A stretch of DNA of 64,000 nt from Lachnospiraceae bacterium (GCA_024404675.1 JAKSPO010000002.1:1-64000), one strand, 5' to 3'. Counted from the first letter of the stretch, positions 44,567 through 53,117 are shown. The notes: generated by a model not told the origin, from the letters alone. Numbers and translations: made by a program.

Positions 44567-45076
44567 CTATCTTGCAGCCAGCGCCTTCATAATTCTTTCG
44601 TAATGCAGAAAGCCGTCGGTTTCATGCAGCGCCTTGATCTCCTCGACGGTAGCAAGACGGACGTCGATAACCTCCTCTTCCTGCGTGTGCACATCGTCAA
44701 TCGTAAAATCCGCACTGCATAAGAAGATGTCGTTATAGTAATTGTCGCCCTTAGGGTCGTCGTTTCGATAGGAATATAAAAGTCTTGTGTTCTCGGGAGC
44801 TACCGAAATGCCGGTCTCCTCAAAGGCCTCACGGCATACCGTGTCGGTCGTTGTTTCGCCTGCATGCGCACCGCCTCCGGGAATCTCCCAGCTGCCGGGT
44901 GCCCATTTCTTCGTAAGTGCACGCTTTGTAATAAGAATCCGGCCCTCGCGATCCGAAAGAAGTGCCAGGGCGTAAAGCATATACTGTCCCTTCTCCAGCT
45001 TGGTCTTTCTGGGAACCGTACGACCGGTAAATTCACGGTTCTCGTCGTAAATATCAATCAATTCTTCCATACTCAT
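44567..45076 (-). CDS. Nudix hydrolase (IPP isomerase-like subgroup)
   Basis: A 169-residue protein. The Nudix box is complete: GGGAHAGETTTDTVCREAFEETGI (pattern Gx5Ex7REUxEExGU). The N-terminus EELIDIYDENREFTGRTVPR resembles the YfcD/IPP-isomerase-like Nudix subgroup. It hydrolyses a nucleoside-diphosphate-linked compound, identity unknown. GGAGGTACC is upstream. Stands alone, 29 bases after the CDF gene end on the same strand. Confidence 0.9.
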   Translation of the reverse strand: MSMEELIDIYDENREFTGRTVPRKTKLEKGQYMLYALALLSDREGRILITKRALTKKWAPGSWEIPGGGAHAGETTTDTVCREAFEETGISVAPENTRLLYSYRNDDPKGDNYYNDIFLCSADFTIDDVHTQEEEVIDVRLATVEEIKALHETDGFLHYERIMKALAAR

Positions 45077-45105
45077 AAATGGTACCTCCGTTAATTACTG
45101 CCGTA

Positions 45106-46272
45106 TCAGGCAAGCTTATAATCGATGTTAATCACGCAGAAATAGCGATCTCCGATCTCCTTGCGAACGAGCGAGGAAATTCTGCCGGTCAGTTCTCCTG
45201 ACGAGCCGGAAAGTCGGAAGGGCAGCACAATATCGAAGATCAGGTTGGTGTGCGAGGGTCCGAATACCACACGGAAATCGTGGAAGGTGATCTCCTCGTC
45301 GATAGAACTAAGAATGTCTTTGAGCTGCTTTTTCAGGGCATCGATCCTGGGATCCTTTGTAACAACCGGATCCATGTGAATGGTCGGCAGGCAGGAAAGA
45401 CGCTCGCCGATTGTGTGCTCGAGGTTGTCGATGACATCGTGAATCTCAAGCATATCGCCTTCGGCGGGAACCTCCGCATGAAGCGAAATGATTCTGCGCC
45501 CCGGACCGTAATCGTGCACGATCAGGTCGTGGATGCCGAGAATCTTCTCATCAAAGCCGAGGACGATATCTTCAACGGAATGAACAAATTCCGGGCTCGG
45601 CGGTGTGCCAAGCAGCGGATTAAGGGTTTCCTTGCCGGCGCGGTAGCCTGCAATCAGAATGAAGACGCCGACCAGAAGACCGAACCAGCCGTCAAGGCGC
45701 CAGGAGAAGAAATGCTCCAAAAGTGTGGCAACCATTACAGCGGTTGTTGCAAGGCAGTCACTAAGGCTGTCCGTAGCGGTTGCCCGTAGCGTAGCGGAAT
45801 CGATCTTCCGTCCGATAGCGGAGTTGTAATAGGCCATGTAAAACTTAACTACAATGGATACAAGCAGAATTGCCACAACGACAAGCGACCATTTGGTGCA
45901 TGACGGATGAAGAATCTTGCCGATGGAGTCCTTGATCAACTCGTAGGCCATCAAGAGAATAACTCCGGAGATGATGAGACCGGCAATATATTCGACTCTT
46001 CCGTGTCCGTAAGGATGCTCCGCATCGGGCTTCTGCTCGGCAAGACGGAAGGATACGAGCGATACGACGGAGGAGCCGGCATCGGAAAGGTTATTAAATG
46101 CATCGGCGGTTATCGCAATCGAGGAGCTGAGTACTCCGGCGAGCGCCTTACCGGCGAAAAGAAGCATGTTCAAAAGGATGCCGACGAGACCGCACAGGCG
46201 TCCGTAGGCGCCGCGCTTTCGTTCCTCAGGAAGGTCTTTCGGAAGAAATAATTTTGATAAAAGCGTAATCAT
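45106..46272 (-). CDS. Cation diffusion facilitator (CDF) metal exporter
   Basis: A 388-residue protein. Six membrane helices hold the metal-site pairs ITADAFNNLSDAGSS (helix 2) and RATATDSLSDCLATT (helix 5). The acidic and His-bearing loop EHPYGHGRVEYIAG is typical. The soluble C-terminal domain (SLHAEVPAEGDMLEIHDVIDNLEHTI) is present and followed by a second ferredoxin-like stretch (EITFHDFRVVFG) that makes it longer than a minimal CDF. Exports Zn2+, Mn2+, Fe2+ or Co2+ against protons. An inverted repeat upstream may be its operator. Confidence 0.92.
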   Translation of the reverse strand: MITLLSKLFLPKDLPEERKRGAYGRLCGLVGILLNMLLFAGKALAGVLSSSIAITADAFNNLSDAGSSVVSLVSFRLAEQKPDAEHPYGHGRVEYIAGLIISGVILLMAYELIKDSIGKILHPSCTKWSLVVVAILLVSIVVKFYMAYYNSAIGRKIDSATLRATATDSLSDCLATTAVMVATLLEHFFSWRLDGWFGLLVGVFILIAGYRAGKETLNPLLGTPPSPEFVHSVEDIVLGFDEKILGIHDLIVHDYGPGRRIISLHAEVPAEGDMLEIHDVIDNLEHTIGERLSCLPTIHMDPVVTKDPRIDALKKQLKDILSSIDEEITFHDFRVVFGPSHTNLIFDIVLPFRLSGSSGELTGRISSLVRKEIGDRYFCVINIDYKLA

Positions 46273-46334
46273 AGGCTGACCTGACTCTCTTAAGTGATAT
46301 ACGGCATCCGTTTGATGCCTGTCTTTTGGAAAAT

Positions 46335-46351
46335 ATACCACAAAGTGGTAT
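46335..46351. promoter_or_regulatory. Inverted repeat upstream of the CDF exporter (possible operator)
   Basis: ATACCAC-AAA-GTGGTAT is a perfect 7-bp palindrome lying 63 bases before the CDF start codon, within a 355-base gap. The rest of the gap is AT-rich and holds a possible plus-strand promoter (TTGAAA near 46540, TACACT near 46564) for the next gene. Confidence 0.5.
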
Positions 46352-46627
46352 TTATGTCAAAAAATGGTGTTGTCGGAAGCGGATTTTTTTGGTAATATAG
46401 AGATAGAAGCAGAGGAAGGATTCGTTCTCTGCCATGTGTACGAACTGCTCATATTCGACTTTTTGACCGGTGTTGCAAAAAAGGTGCCGCGAAAAGTCTA
46501 TTTTGCGTTAAAAAAGTAACATAAAATTGAGAAAAGTACTTGAAAAAAACGGCAGGAAAATGTTACACTAATAGATACCAAAAAAGTTGAAGTGTATTGT
46601 GAACAGAATATAGGGGAAGCTATTTAA

Positions 46628-48640
46628 ATGGGTGAGAGTGTAGCAAGCGTGCTGTTTGCCAGGCGCAGGCCCGGCGGAAAGCTGTTTGCTTTTTTTGAGC
46701 AACATGGCGATGAGGATAATCGCATAAGCGGTGCGCATCTGGCGTGCAAAAGCTTCCGGAAGACGAAGCTTTCGAAGGAGCTTTCCGGAGCGCTTAGAAC
46801 GGTTAAAAAGAAGAAATATTCGCTTAATGAGAATGCGGAACGGCTGTCGAAGGCGCTTATACATGAGCGATTCGGAGATGCGGCCGAGATGGTCCGCAGA
46901 CAATATATACGTAGTGTGGCGGATTTGCATGCACTTCGCTCCTTTGCCTGGACGATCGGAGAGTATCGTAAGCAGACGGGAACGGAGTACGAGAATCTGT
47001 CGGAGAAGGAACTGCAGGGTGCTGCGGAGACTGTAATTGCGGCGGGTTATTTGAATTACCGCGGCGGTTCACATTTTCCGGGACTGTGCAGTCAGCCGGA
47101 CAAGGATGTGTTCTTTCTTCCCGAAGGAATCGACAAGGGAGTGAAGACAGAGGCCGGCACATATGGTTCAACAGCCTCTTTGAATCGTCTTCGGATGGAT
47201 CTGATCCGTTTGAAGCCGGTTGTGGAGAATATAGCAATGGCGCTTCTCGTCGATATGGTTGACGGGGCGTGCCGGGATTGCTTCGCCAGGGTGCTTTCTG
47301 CATGGTGCGTTTTGGCCCTTTCGGCAACGGAACCGTTTTTTATGACGGACGGGCCGAAGAGCTTAAGACTTCCAAAGGTGAGATCCGCGGAAGCGGAGGA
47401 AGTGCAGCAGGTTCCCGAGGCGGAAGGGGATTACCTGATTGCCGAAATTGACGGCGAGATGGTGCGGATTCCCAATCATTTGTCCGCGAAAGAGGATATG
47501 TATAATTTGCTGAGGAATAGCGCGTTGAGCTCAGCAGAATTGGTGGATACAGAATCGACCGAACGAAAGCTTTCCGACTTCGGAGAGATTGACTTTCAAG
47601 TTATTTCAAAAAGATTATTTGAGTTACAGGAGGACGAAATGGTAGCTAACAATGATCCAGGAAGAGAAAGAACAGTAGAGGAGCTGATTGCGGAGATGAT
47701 GGGGACCGCATTGCAGAAGGCTTCCGAGCCGGCTCCCGCACCTGCTCCGACACCTGCTCCGGTAGAGCCCGAGTGGGTTGTTTCCACGAATAATTCAAAC
47801 AGTATCGATTCCGGCTGGGACGCAACTCCCGTTGCACCCGCACAGCAGGCAGCACCTGTTCCGGAACCGGCACCGTTTATTCCCACAATTGAGTATGTAG
47901 CACCCGAGCCGATGCCCTATATTCCGCCGCAGCCCACATATGTTGCTCCGGAACCGATGCCTTACATCCCGCCGCAGCCTGCATACGTTGCTCCGGAACC
48001 GATGCCCTATATTCCGCCGCAGCCTGCATATGTTGCCCCGGAACCGATTGTTGAGCCCGCTCCCGTAATTCCTGAGCCCGTAGTAGTTCCGGAACCGGTA
48101 GTGATTCCGACTCCCGTAGTTACACCTGAGCCGGTAGCAGCTCCCGAGCCCGCACCTGCACCCGAACCGGTTAAGCCTGTCAGCACGATTCCTGATATCA
48201 CGCCTGCCGGCGCACCTACCCCTGCACCGTCTACCTTTGAGACGAATCAGGCTTCTCAGACTGAGGTCGATGAGCATGAGGCAGCTGTAAGAAGACGTAT
48301 GCGTGAGATTCTTGAGCAGAACAAGAAGAAGCAGCAGGAGAAGGACGAGGTCCGCAGACAGATTGAGGAGCGTCGTCTTGAGGTTGCAAGAAAGCAGGAG
48401 CAGAGACGTCAGGAGATTCTTGCTAAGCGTAGAGCAGATTACGATAAGCTTCTTGCTGAGCAGGAAGAGATGAAGAAGATTGTTGAAGAGAATAAGAATG
48501 CAATCATGGGCGACCGTAAGCGTAAGAGAATGGATGCACAGAGAAGAATCGATGAAATCGAGGATATCATCCTGAAAGAGTATCTGGATCTGAAGCGCGG
48601 TACGAATGATTATCATACCGGTCTTACGCAGGAGCTTTAA
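46628..48640 (+). CDS. Large Pro-rich, coiled-coil protein of unknown function
   Basis: A 670-residue protein. Residues 1-250 are a helical, Leu-rich region without a recognised domain. About 260-350 is a mixed region. About 370-535 is low-complexity Pro/Ala/Glu/Val, containing three 15-residue repeats (YVAPEPMPYIPPQPA). About 545-650 is a long basic/acidic coiled coil (RRRMREILEQNKKKQQEKDE, then RRADYDKLLAEQEEMKKIVEE). No signal peptide or membrane helix. It looks like a cytoplasmic scaffold or cell-envelope-associated structural protein. GGGGAAG is upstream. It is followed at 27 bases by a 180-residue protein, then by the RNA and reverse transcriptase. Confidence 0.7.
   Translation: MGESVASVLFARRRPGGKLFAFFEQHGDEDNRISGAHLACKSFRKTKLSKELSGALRTVKKKKYSLNENAERLSKALIHERFGDAAEMVRRQYIRSVADLHALRSFAWTIGEYRKQTGTEYENLSEKELQGAAETVIAAGYLNYRGGSHFPGLCSQPDKDVFFLPEGIDKGVKTEAGTYGSTASLNRLRMDLIRLKPVVENIAMALLVDMVDGACRDCFARVLSAWCVLALSATEPFFMTDGPKSLRLPKVRSAEAEEVQQVPEAEGDYLIAEIDGEMVRIPNHLSAKEDMYNLLRNSALSSAELVDTESTERKLSDFGEIDFQVISKRLFELQEDEMVANNDPGRERTVEELIAEMMGTALQKASEPAPAPAPTPAPVEPEWVVSTNNSNSIDSGWDATPVAPAQQAAPVPEPAPFIPTIEYVAPEPMPYIPPQPTYVAPEPMPYIPPQPAYVAPEPMPYIPPQPAYVAPEPIVEPAPVIPEPVVVPEPVVIPTPVVTPEPVAAPEPAPAPEPVKPVSTIPDITPAGAPTPAPSTFETNQASQTEVDEHEAAVRRRMREILEQNKKKQQEKDEVRRQIEERRLEVARKQEQRRQEILAKRRADYDKLLAEQEEMKKIVEENKNAIMGDRKRKRMDAQRRIDEIEDIILKEYLDLKRGTNDYHTGLTQEL
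47894..48046 (+). repeat. Tandem 45-bp coding repeats
   Basis: Three consecutive 45-base units (47894, 47939, 47984) and a partial fourth encode YVAPEPMPYIPPQP(A/T). The units differ mainly at synonymous third positions, so selection appears to keep the peptide. Confidence 0.9.
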
Positions 48641-48667
48641 TTCCCGTGCGAAAAGGAGGACAAAACG

Positions 48668-49210
48668 ATGGGTTTATTTGATAAAGTAATGAACTCGCTT
48701 TTTGATTCAACGAAGAAGGCCCTGGATTCCTTTGCAAACGGAACGAAGCCGGAGGGCGCTACACAGGCAGAAACGCCTGCAGCGAATCCGGTGAATCCCG
48801 CTCCGGCAGCTTCGGTAACTGCTCCGATGAACGCGGCAGATGATGCTGAACGTATTTACAGAGAAGACGGAACCTATGCATTGAATGCTTCCTTTCACAG
48901 AGATGTGGATTATTTCCGTGGCATACTCGCTTCGGGATTTGCCGGCTGTACGATTGAGGAGAACGTATCAATCTCCCGATTTGACGCGACCGCGCATCCG
49001 AAATGCCTACCGGTAACCTTTATGATTACCGAAGGAGACAGAAGCATAGCATTTTTCGTTATTAAAAAGGGACAGAAGAATGCGATGACATATCGCGGTT
49101 CGCTGCAAGCACTCGACGCTGCGGGAATTGCACATACGCACTGCATTACCTGTTACAAGAACGACGCGGCATACGTCGTAGCTCGAATCAGAGCGGCAAT
49201 GAATGCCTGA
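48668..49210 (+). CDS. Uncharacterised cytoplasmic protein
   Basis: A 180-residue protein with AAAAGGAGGAC upstream. The N-terminus is an amphipathic helix (MGLFDKVMNSLFDSTKKALDSF), then a Pro/Ala linker (about 28-55). An alpha/beta domain of about 120 residues follows (DVDYFRGILASGFAGCTIEENV, VTFMITEGDRSIAFFVIKKGQK, VVARIRAAMNA), faintly like a restriction-endonuclease-type or receiver-type fold. I cannot assign it. Directly precedes the structured RNA and reverse transcriptase, and may be part of the same locus. Confidence 0.65.
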   Translation: MGLFDKVMNSLFDSTKKALDSFANGTKPEGATQAETPAANPVNPAPAASVTAPMNAADDAERIYREDGTYALNASFHRDVDYFRGILASGFAGCTIEENVSISRFDATAHPKCLPVTFMITEGDRSIAFFVIKKGQKNAMTYRGSLQALDAAGIAHTHCITCYKNDAAYVVARIRAAMNA

Positions 49211-49212
49211 TG

Positions 49213-49229
49213 GAAGCGAAAGCTTTTTC
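49213..49229 (+). terminator. Small hairpin with T-run after the 180-residue protein gene
   Basis: GAAGC-GAAA-GCTTT followed by TT forms a short GAAA-loop hairpin directly after the stop codon. It may be a weak terminator separating the upstream genes from the structured RNA. Confidence 0.45.
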
Positions 49230-49239
49230 ATGAATATTA

Positions 49240-49370
49240 GGATAGAGAAGAACGCATATCGGATGCTCCTGCAGAGGGCGCAGCATAACCTTTGTATGGT
49301 TTTGCAGGAAGCCGGTTATGTATCGCCCGGTATAGCAAAATTGCTATTTTAAAGCACTTCTTCTCTATCC
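49240..49370 (+). ncRNA. Structured, pseudoknot-capable RNA directly upstream of the reverse transcriptase (retron-like position)
   Basis: Perfect 13-bp inverted repeats bound a 131-base element: 49240-49252 pairs with 49358-49370. Inside are a 4-bp hairpin (49254-49257/49263-49266), a strong hairpin of 5 plus 7 bp (49276-49280/49324-49328 and 49284-49290/49314-49320), and a 6-bp hairpin (49332-49337/49342-49347). The loop of the strong hairpin carries TGCAGGA (49303-49309), which pairs perfectly with TCCTGCA (49267-49273), making a pseudoknot. The closing repeat ends 22 bases before the reverse transcriptase start. In retrons, such a1/a2 repeats flank the msr-msd RNA in the same position. 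That this RNA is a template is inference. Confidence 0.65.
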
Positions 49371-49392
49371 CTTTTATTTTTTCGAGGATAAC

Positions 49393-50637
49393 ATGGACTA
49401 CCTGAGGAGTGTCGGAAGTAAGGAGGCGTGGGAGGAGTTCTACGCGTACTGCACTTCCAACGAGCATATCGTAAAAAGCGAATTGAAGGAGCTGCGGCAG
49501 TTTATCGACTGCGGCAGCTTTTTGTCGTGGTATGAGCGAATCGTTAGCGGGGATTTTCCGATAGCCGAGAGAACGGTTCTTAACAAGAAGGGCACTGCGA
49601 AGAAGCGTGTCGTATATATGTTTCCGGGCGAAGCCGGATGGATTCTTAAGTACCTTTCGTTTCGGTTACATGCTTACGATGACTGCTTTGCGGACAATCT
49701 CTATTCCTTTCGGGTGAAACGCGGCGTGAAGCGTGCCGTTTCGGATATTCTGGCGATTCCGGGGCTTCGGAACCGATATGTTTATAAGCTTGATATTCAT
49801 GATTATTTCAACTCTGTATCGGTTGAGGCGATTCTTCCGATGCTTAAGGAGCTTCTTTACGACGAACAGCCAGGGCTATATTCGTTTATCGAGGCCTTTC
49901 TGAGAAATCCGTATGTATATGCGGACGGGGAGCGGATCGAGGAGACAAAGGGCATTATGGCCGGTAATCCATTGTCGGCATTTCTCGCTAATCTGTATCT
50001 CTCGGATATGGATCATTTCTTCGAAGGAGCAGGGATTCCGTACGCCCGGTATTCGGATGATATGATTGTGTTCGCGGAATCCGAGGAGCAGCTTTCTTCT
50101 TATCGGGAGGAGATTCTTCGAAGACTATCCGAAAAGGGGATGACGGTCAATCCGGCGAAGGTTTTTCTTGCGGCTCCCGGGGAGACGTGGGATTTTCTCG
50201 GCATTACGTACCGGGATGGTGCGGTGGACATCGCGAAGGCATCAGTTGAAAAGCTGAAGCATAAGATGAAGCGAAAGGCCAGAGCGCTCTACCGTTGGAA
50301 GGTGAAACGGCAGGCCTCCGATGAGCAGACGATTCGTGCCTACATTCGACATTTTAACCGAAAGCTGTACGACAATCCGGCGAAAGGGGAGCTGACCTGG
50401 TGCAGGTGGTTCTTCCCGGTAATCACAACAACGGACAGCCTTAAGGAGCTTGACACATATATGGTTGCCTGCATTCGTTATCTCAAAACGGGACGGTATT
50501 CGAAGGCCAATTATTCGCTTCGTTACGAAACGATTCGCTCCTATGGCTTTCGGAGCCTTGTGCATGCCTATTACGAAAGTGACCGTTTTGCTGCGGTAGA
50601 TATGCCACTTGGCATAGAAGACATACCCGAAATGTGA
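49393..50637 (+). CDS. Stand-alone reverse transcriptase (RNA-directed DNA polymerase)
   Basis: A 414-residue protein. RT palm motifs are clear: KKRVVYMFPGE (70-80, fingers), motif A YKLDIHDYFNSV with Asp134, motif B GIMAGNPLSAFLANLYLSDMD (187-207), and motif C YSDDMIVFA with the YxDD box at 220-223. A helical thumb-like region follows (AKASVEKLKHKMKRKARALYRWK). There is no endonuclease, maturase or integrase domain, so it is not a typical group II intron or retrotransposon enzyme. I do not see the NAxxH and VTG motifs expected of classical retron RTs. GAGGA lies 5 bases upstream, right after the structured RNA. Confidence 0.9.
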   Translation: MDYLRSVGSKEAWEEFYAYCTSNEHIVKSELKELRQFIDCGSFLSWYERIVSGDFPIAERTVLNKKGTAKKRVVYMFPGEAGWILKYLSFRLHAYDDCFADNLYSFRVKRGVKRAVSDILAIPGLRNRYVYKLDIHDYFNSVSVEAILPMLKELLYDEQPGLYSFIEAFLRNPYVYADGERIEETKGIMAGNPLSAFLANLYLSDMDHFFEGAGIPYARYSDDMIVFAESEEQLSSYREEILRRLSEKGMTVNPAKVFLAAPGETWDFLGITYRDGAVDIAKASVEKLKHKMKRKARALYRWKVKRQASDEQTIRAYIRHFNRKLYDNPAKGELTWCRWFFPVITTTDSLKELDTYMVACIRYLKTGRYSKANYSLRYETIRSYGFRSLVHAYYESDRFAAVDMPLGIEDIPEM

Positions 50638-50675
50638 AAAATGCGTGGAAAGTGCCCACGTAACGGGCGGGTAGA

Positions 50676-50704
50676 TTGCAAAAGCCCACATTATATGCTA
50701 CAAT
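50676..50704 (+). promoter_or_regulatory. Promoter of the D,D-carboxypeptidase gene
   Basis: TTGCAA, 17 bases, TACAAT. It lies between the reverse transcriptase stop and the next start, marking the end of the RT transcription unit. Confidence 0.65.
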
Positions 50705-50757
50705 GCAGGCGAGTGTATTGTTGAAGCGCAGCTGCGTTTATGAGGAAAGTAGAACGA

Positions 50758-52248
50758 ATGAAGAGATTTATCGGACAATTTATCCCGGTGATGTTGCTGA
50801 TTCTTGCCGTGTTCTTCGCTGATTTCGGCGGAGTATGTATCGGAGGCAACCGGGCTTACGCTGAGGAGAAGCCGATCCCGACGATTAACTCGGTGCTTGG
50901 CGGCGGACCAGCGATTAGCGGAACCTCCGCAATCGTTATGGAGGTTCACTCGGGCGCTATTCTGTTCGCGAAGAACTGTACCGCTTCGATGGCTCCGGTC
51001 AGTCTGACCAAGCTTGTGACGGCGCTGATCGTTTTGGAGGAGGGCTCCCTCGCTGACACGGTTAACTGCTCCTATACCGCGATCAATAACATCGGAAAGA
51101 ATGTAACAAGAATCGGTCTGGTCGCAGAGGAGCGGGTAGAGCTTAAGGATCTTCTCTATGCATCTATGGTTGCATCGGCAGACGAAGCCACCTATGCAAT
51201 GGGTGAGCATGTCGGCGGTAGCATGAAGAAGTTTCTAAAGCTGATGAATACCCGTATGGAGGCGCTGGGCGCTGTGAACTCGGAATTCACAAGCTGTACC
51301 GGCACCGGAACAACGAAGCAGACGAGCTGTGCATATGATATCGGCCTTGCAGCCTGCAAGCTTGGCTGCCGAAGAGATTTCCTTGAGATTGCCGGCGCAA
51401 AATGGTATCAGGTTCCCGCAACCAATCTGAAGGAGGCGCGTACCATCGCGCAGACGCACAAATTCATCCGTAAGACTTTGAAATATGACGCTGCGATTGC
51501 CGGCAAGTCCGGCGGACAGTCGGCGGACGGTACGTACGGTCTTTGCACATTTGCCGAACGAGACGGTATGAGACTTGTGGCGATCGTACTCGGATGTCCG
51601 AACGACGAAAGCTCCTACGACGATACGATCTCGATGTTAAATTATTCCTTCGAGAACTATGTATGCTATTCCATGAAGACAATCGAGCGTGAGTCGAATC
51701 CCGATTATGCGGGCTTCTTCGATGAGTGCGCGATGTTCAACGGTATGAAACAGCCGACGCTTTCCATCGATTCCGGCGCAACCGTGGTACTTCCCTACGG
51801 CGCAAGCCCGAAGGAGCTTGTGAAGCGCGTTGAGTATTCTGTACCTGAGGATTACGTGCATGGAAAAAATGTGATCGGACAGCTCATCTATTCCTACCGC
51901 GGAATGGATATTGGTCGAACGGATATCATCTATTACAACGAAGAGAATCCGCTTTCCCAGAAGGATTTTAATGCAGTCTGGCCGAAATTCCTTCTGTCGC
52001 CGTCCGTTCTCAAATCTGTCGGAGGAGAAGGTGCCGAAACGGTCATTGCAATCAGCGGTTCGAAGAAGACGACACCGACGCCGACACCAAGACCGAGTAC
52101 AATCACGCGTTGGGAGGGAAACGGAAAGGTTGAGGCAGGCGTTAAGGGTGGTGCGCTGTGTCTTGGATTGTTCCTTCTGTGCCTGATCGGAATTTATATC
52201 GTGATGCCGATGTATACAATGTCAAAGCGCCGAAAGAGAAGAGGCTAG
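50758..52248 (+). CDS. Divergent D-alanyl-D-alanine carboxypeptidase (DacF/PBP5-like)
   Basis: A 496-residue protein. It has a signal sequence (residues 8-36, ending AYA-EE), a penicillin-binding serine peptidase domain, a TPTPTPRP linker, and a C-terminal membrane anchor (LCLGLFLLCLIGIYIVM). Active-site motifs are SLTK (Ser82, Lys85), SAD (140-142) in place of SxN, and KSG (250-252) in place of KTG. The loop TSCTGTGTTKQTS replaces the usual NPHGL-type segment. It probably trims wall peptides, but catalysis may be altered. The ATG with AGGAAAG 8 bases upstream is used; one 18 bases earlier is weaker. Confidence 0.85.
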   Translation: MKRFIGQFIPVMLLILAVFFADFGGVCIGGNRAYAEEKPIPTINSVLGGGPAISGTSAIVMEVHSGAILFAKNCTASMAPVSLTKLVTALIVLEEGSLADTVNCSYTAINNIGKNVTRIGLVAEERVELKDLLYASMVASADEATYAMGEHVGGSMKKFLKLMNTRMEALGAVNSEFTSCTGTGTTKQTSCAYDIGLAACKLGCRRDFLEIAGAKWYQVPATNLKEARTIAQTHKFIRKTLKYDAAIAGKSGGQSADGTYGLCTFAERDGMRLVAIVLGCPNDESSYDDTISMLNYSFENYVCYSMKTIERESNPDYAGFFDECAMFNGMKQPTLSIDSGATVVLPYGASPKELVKRVEYSVPEDYVHGKNVIGQLIYSYRGMDIGRTDIIYYNEENPLSQKDFNAVWPKFLLSPSVLKSVGGEGAETVIAISGSKKTTPTPTPRPSTITRWEGNGKVEAGVKGGALCLGLFLLCLIGIYIVMPMYTMSKRRKRRG

Positions 52249-52306
52249 CGGCGCCGCGCAGATTGCATACGGCAGGTTAAAAGTTATATATTAATCTTCA
52301 AACAAA

Positions 52307-52347
52307 AAGGCAGACCCTTTTGACAATTTATCAAAAAGGCCTGCCTT
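52307..52347. terminator. Bidirectional terminator between convergent genes
   Basis: AAGGCAG (52307-52313) pairs with CTGCCTT (52341-52347), continued by an inner CTTTTGA/TCAAAAAG stem. AAAAA lies to the left and TTATT to the right. It ends the carboxypeptidase and the opposing araD transcript. Confidence 0.75.
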
Positions 52348-52369
52348 ATTCTATTGCCAATAGGAACGA

Positions 52370-53065
52370 TCAATTCTGACCGTAGTAGGCATTCTTTCCG
52401 TGCTTGCGGAGATAGTGCTTATCAAGAAGTGCCTGCTGCATGCAAGGGGTATCGCCGATCATCAGTCTGCTGTGAAGCGCCATAAAGGATACCTCCTCCA
52501 AAACGACAGCATTGTGAACGGCTTCGTTTGCATCCTTGCCCCAGGTGAAAGGACCGTGGGAACGAACAACGACTGCAGGAACATCTACCGGATTGATCCC
52601 GCGATTCTTGAAGGTCTCAATAATCACATTACCGGTTTCAAGCTCGTACTCGCCGCCGATTTCCTCCTCTGTCATATAACGGGTGCAGGGGATATCGCCG
52701 TAGAAATAATCGCCGTGGGTGGTGCCGCCGGCAACAATATCACAGCCGGCCTGGGCAAATGTGGTCGCATAACGGCTGTGCGTATGAACCACGCCGCCAA
52801 TCTCGGGCCAAGCGCGGTAAAGCGCAAGGTGGGTCGGGGTGTCGGAGGAAGGCTTCCAGTGTCCTTCCACAATGTTGCCGTCAAGGTCGACAACCACCAT
52901 ATCGTCGGCAGTCATGTTGTCATAGGAAACGCCGGAGGGCTTAATCACAACGAGTCCCTTTTCACGATCGATTCCGGAAACATTACCCCAGGTAAAGGTA
53001 ATCAGTCCGTGCTTAGGCAGAAGCAGGTTCGCCTTTGCCACTTCTTCTTTCAACTGTTCAAGCAT
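52370..53065 (-). CDS. araD: L-ribulose-5-phosphate 4-epimerase
   Basis: A 231-residue protein, the same length as the E. coli enzyme. It is a class II aldolase-fold Zn enzyme that converts L-ribulose-5-P to D-xylulose-5-P. Motifs are [22 protein letters not shown], the metal histidines in [16 protein letters not shown], and RSHGPFTWG. It may alternatively be an UlaF-type epimerase acting in ascorbate use. No araA or araB is adjacent. GGGAGGATTACACT precedes the start. Links to the GH43/arabinose theme of the window. Confidence 0.92.
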   Translation of the reverse strand: MLEQLKEEVAKANLLLPKHGLITFTWGNVSGIDREKGLVVIKPSGVSYDNMTADDMVVVDLDGNIVEGHWKPSSDTPTHLALYRAWPEIGGVVHTHSRYATTFAQAGCDIVAGGTTHGDYFYGDIPCTRYMTEEEIGGEYELETGNVIIETFKNRGINPVDVPAVVVRSHGPFTWGKDANEAVHNAVVLEEVSFMALHSRLMIGDTPCMQQALLDKHYLRKHGKNAYYGQN

Positions 53066-53117
53066 AGTGTAATCCTCCCTATTCAAATGCCCGTAGGCAT
53101 TCATATTCTAATCAAAT

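Noticed and set aside
47894-48046. Regular 45-bp repeats as a CRISPR-like array
   Set aside because: No spacers. The units are contiguous, in frame, and encode a Pro-rich peptide repeat with synonymous variation.
49240-49370. The 13-bp inverted repeat as a simple rho-independent terminator
   Set aside because: The enclosed 105 bases are far too long for a terminator loop and have their own ordered helices.
49240-50637. A diversity-generating retroelement
   Set aside because: No template/variable repeat pair, no Avd gene and no variable-protein gene were seen near the RT.
49393-50637. A group II intron with its maturase
   Set aside because: No maturase X or HNH endonuclease domain, and no intron domain V-like hairpin downstream.
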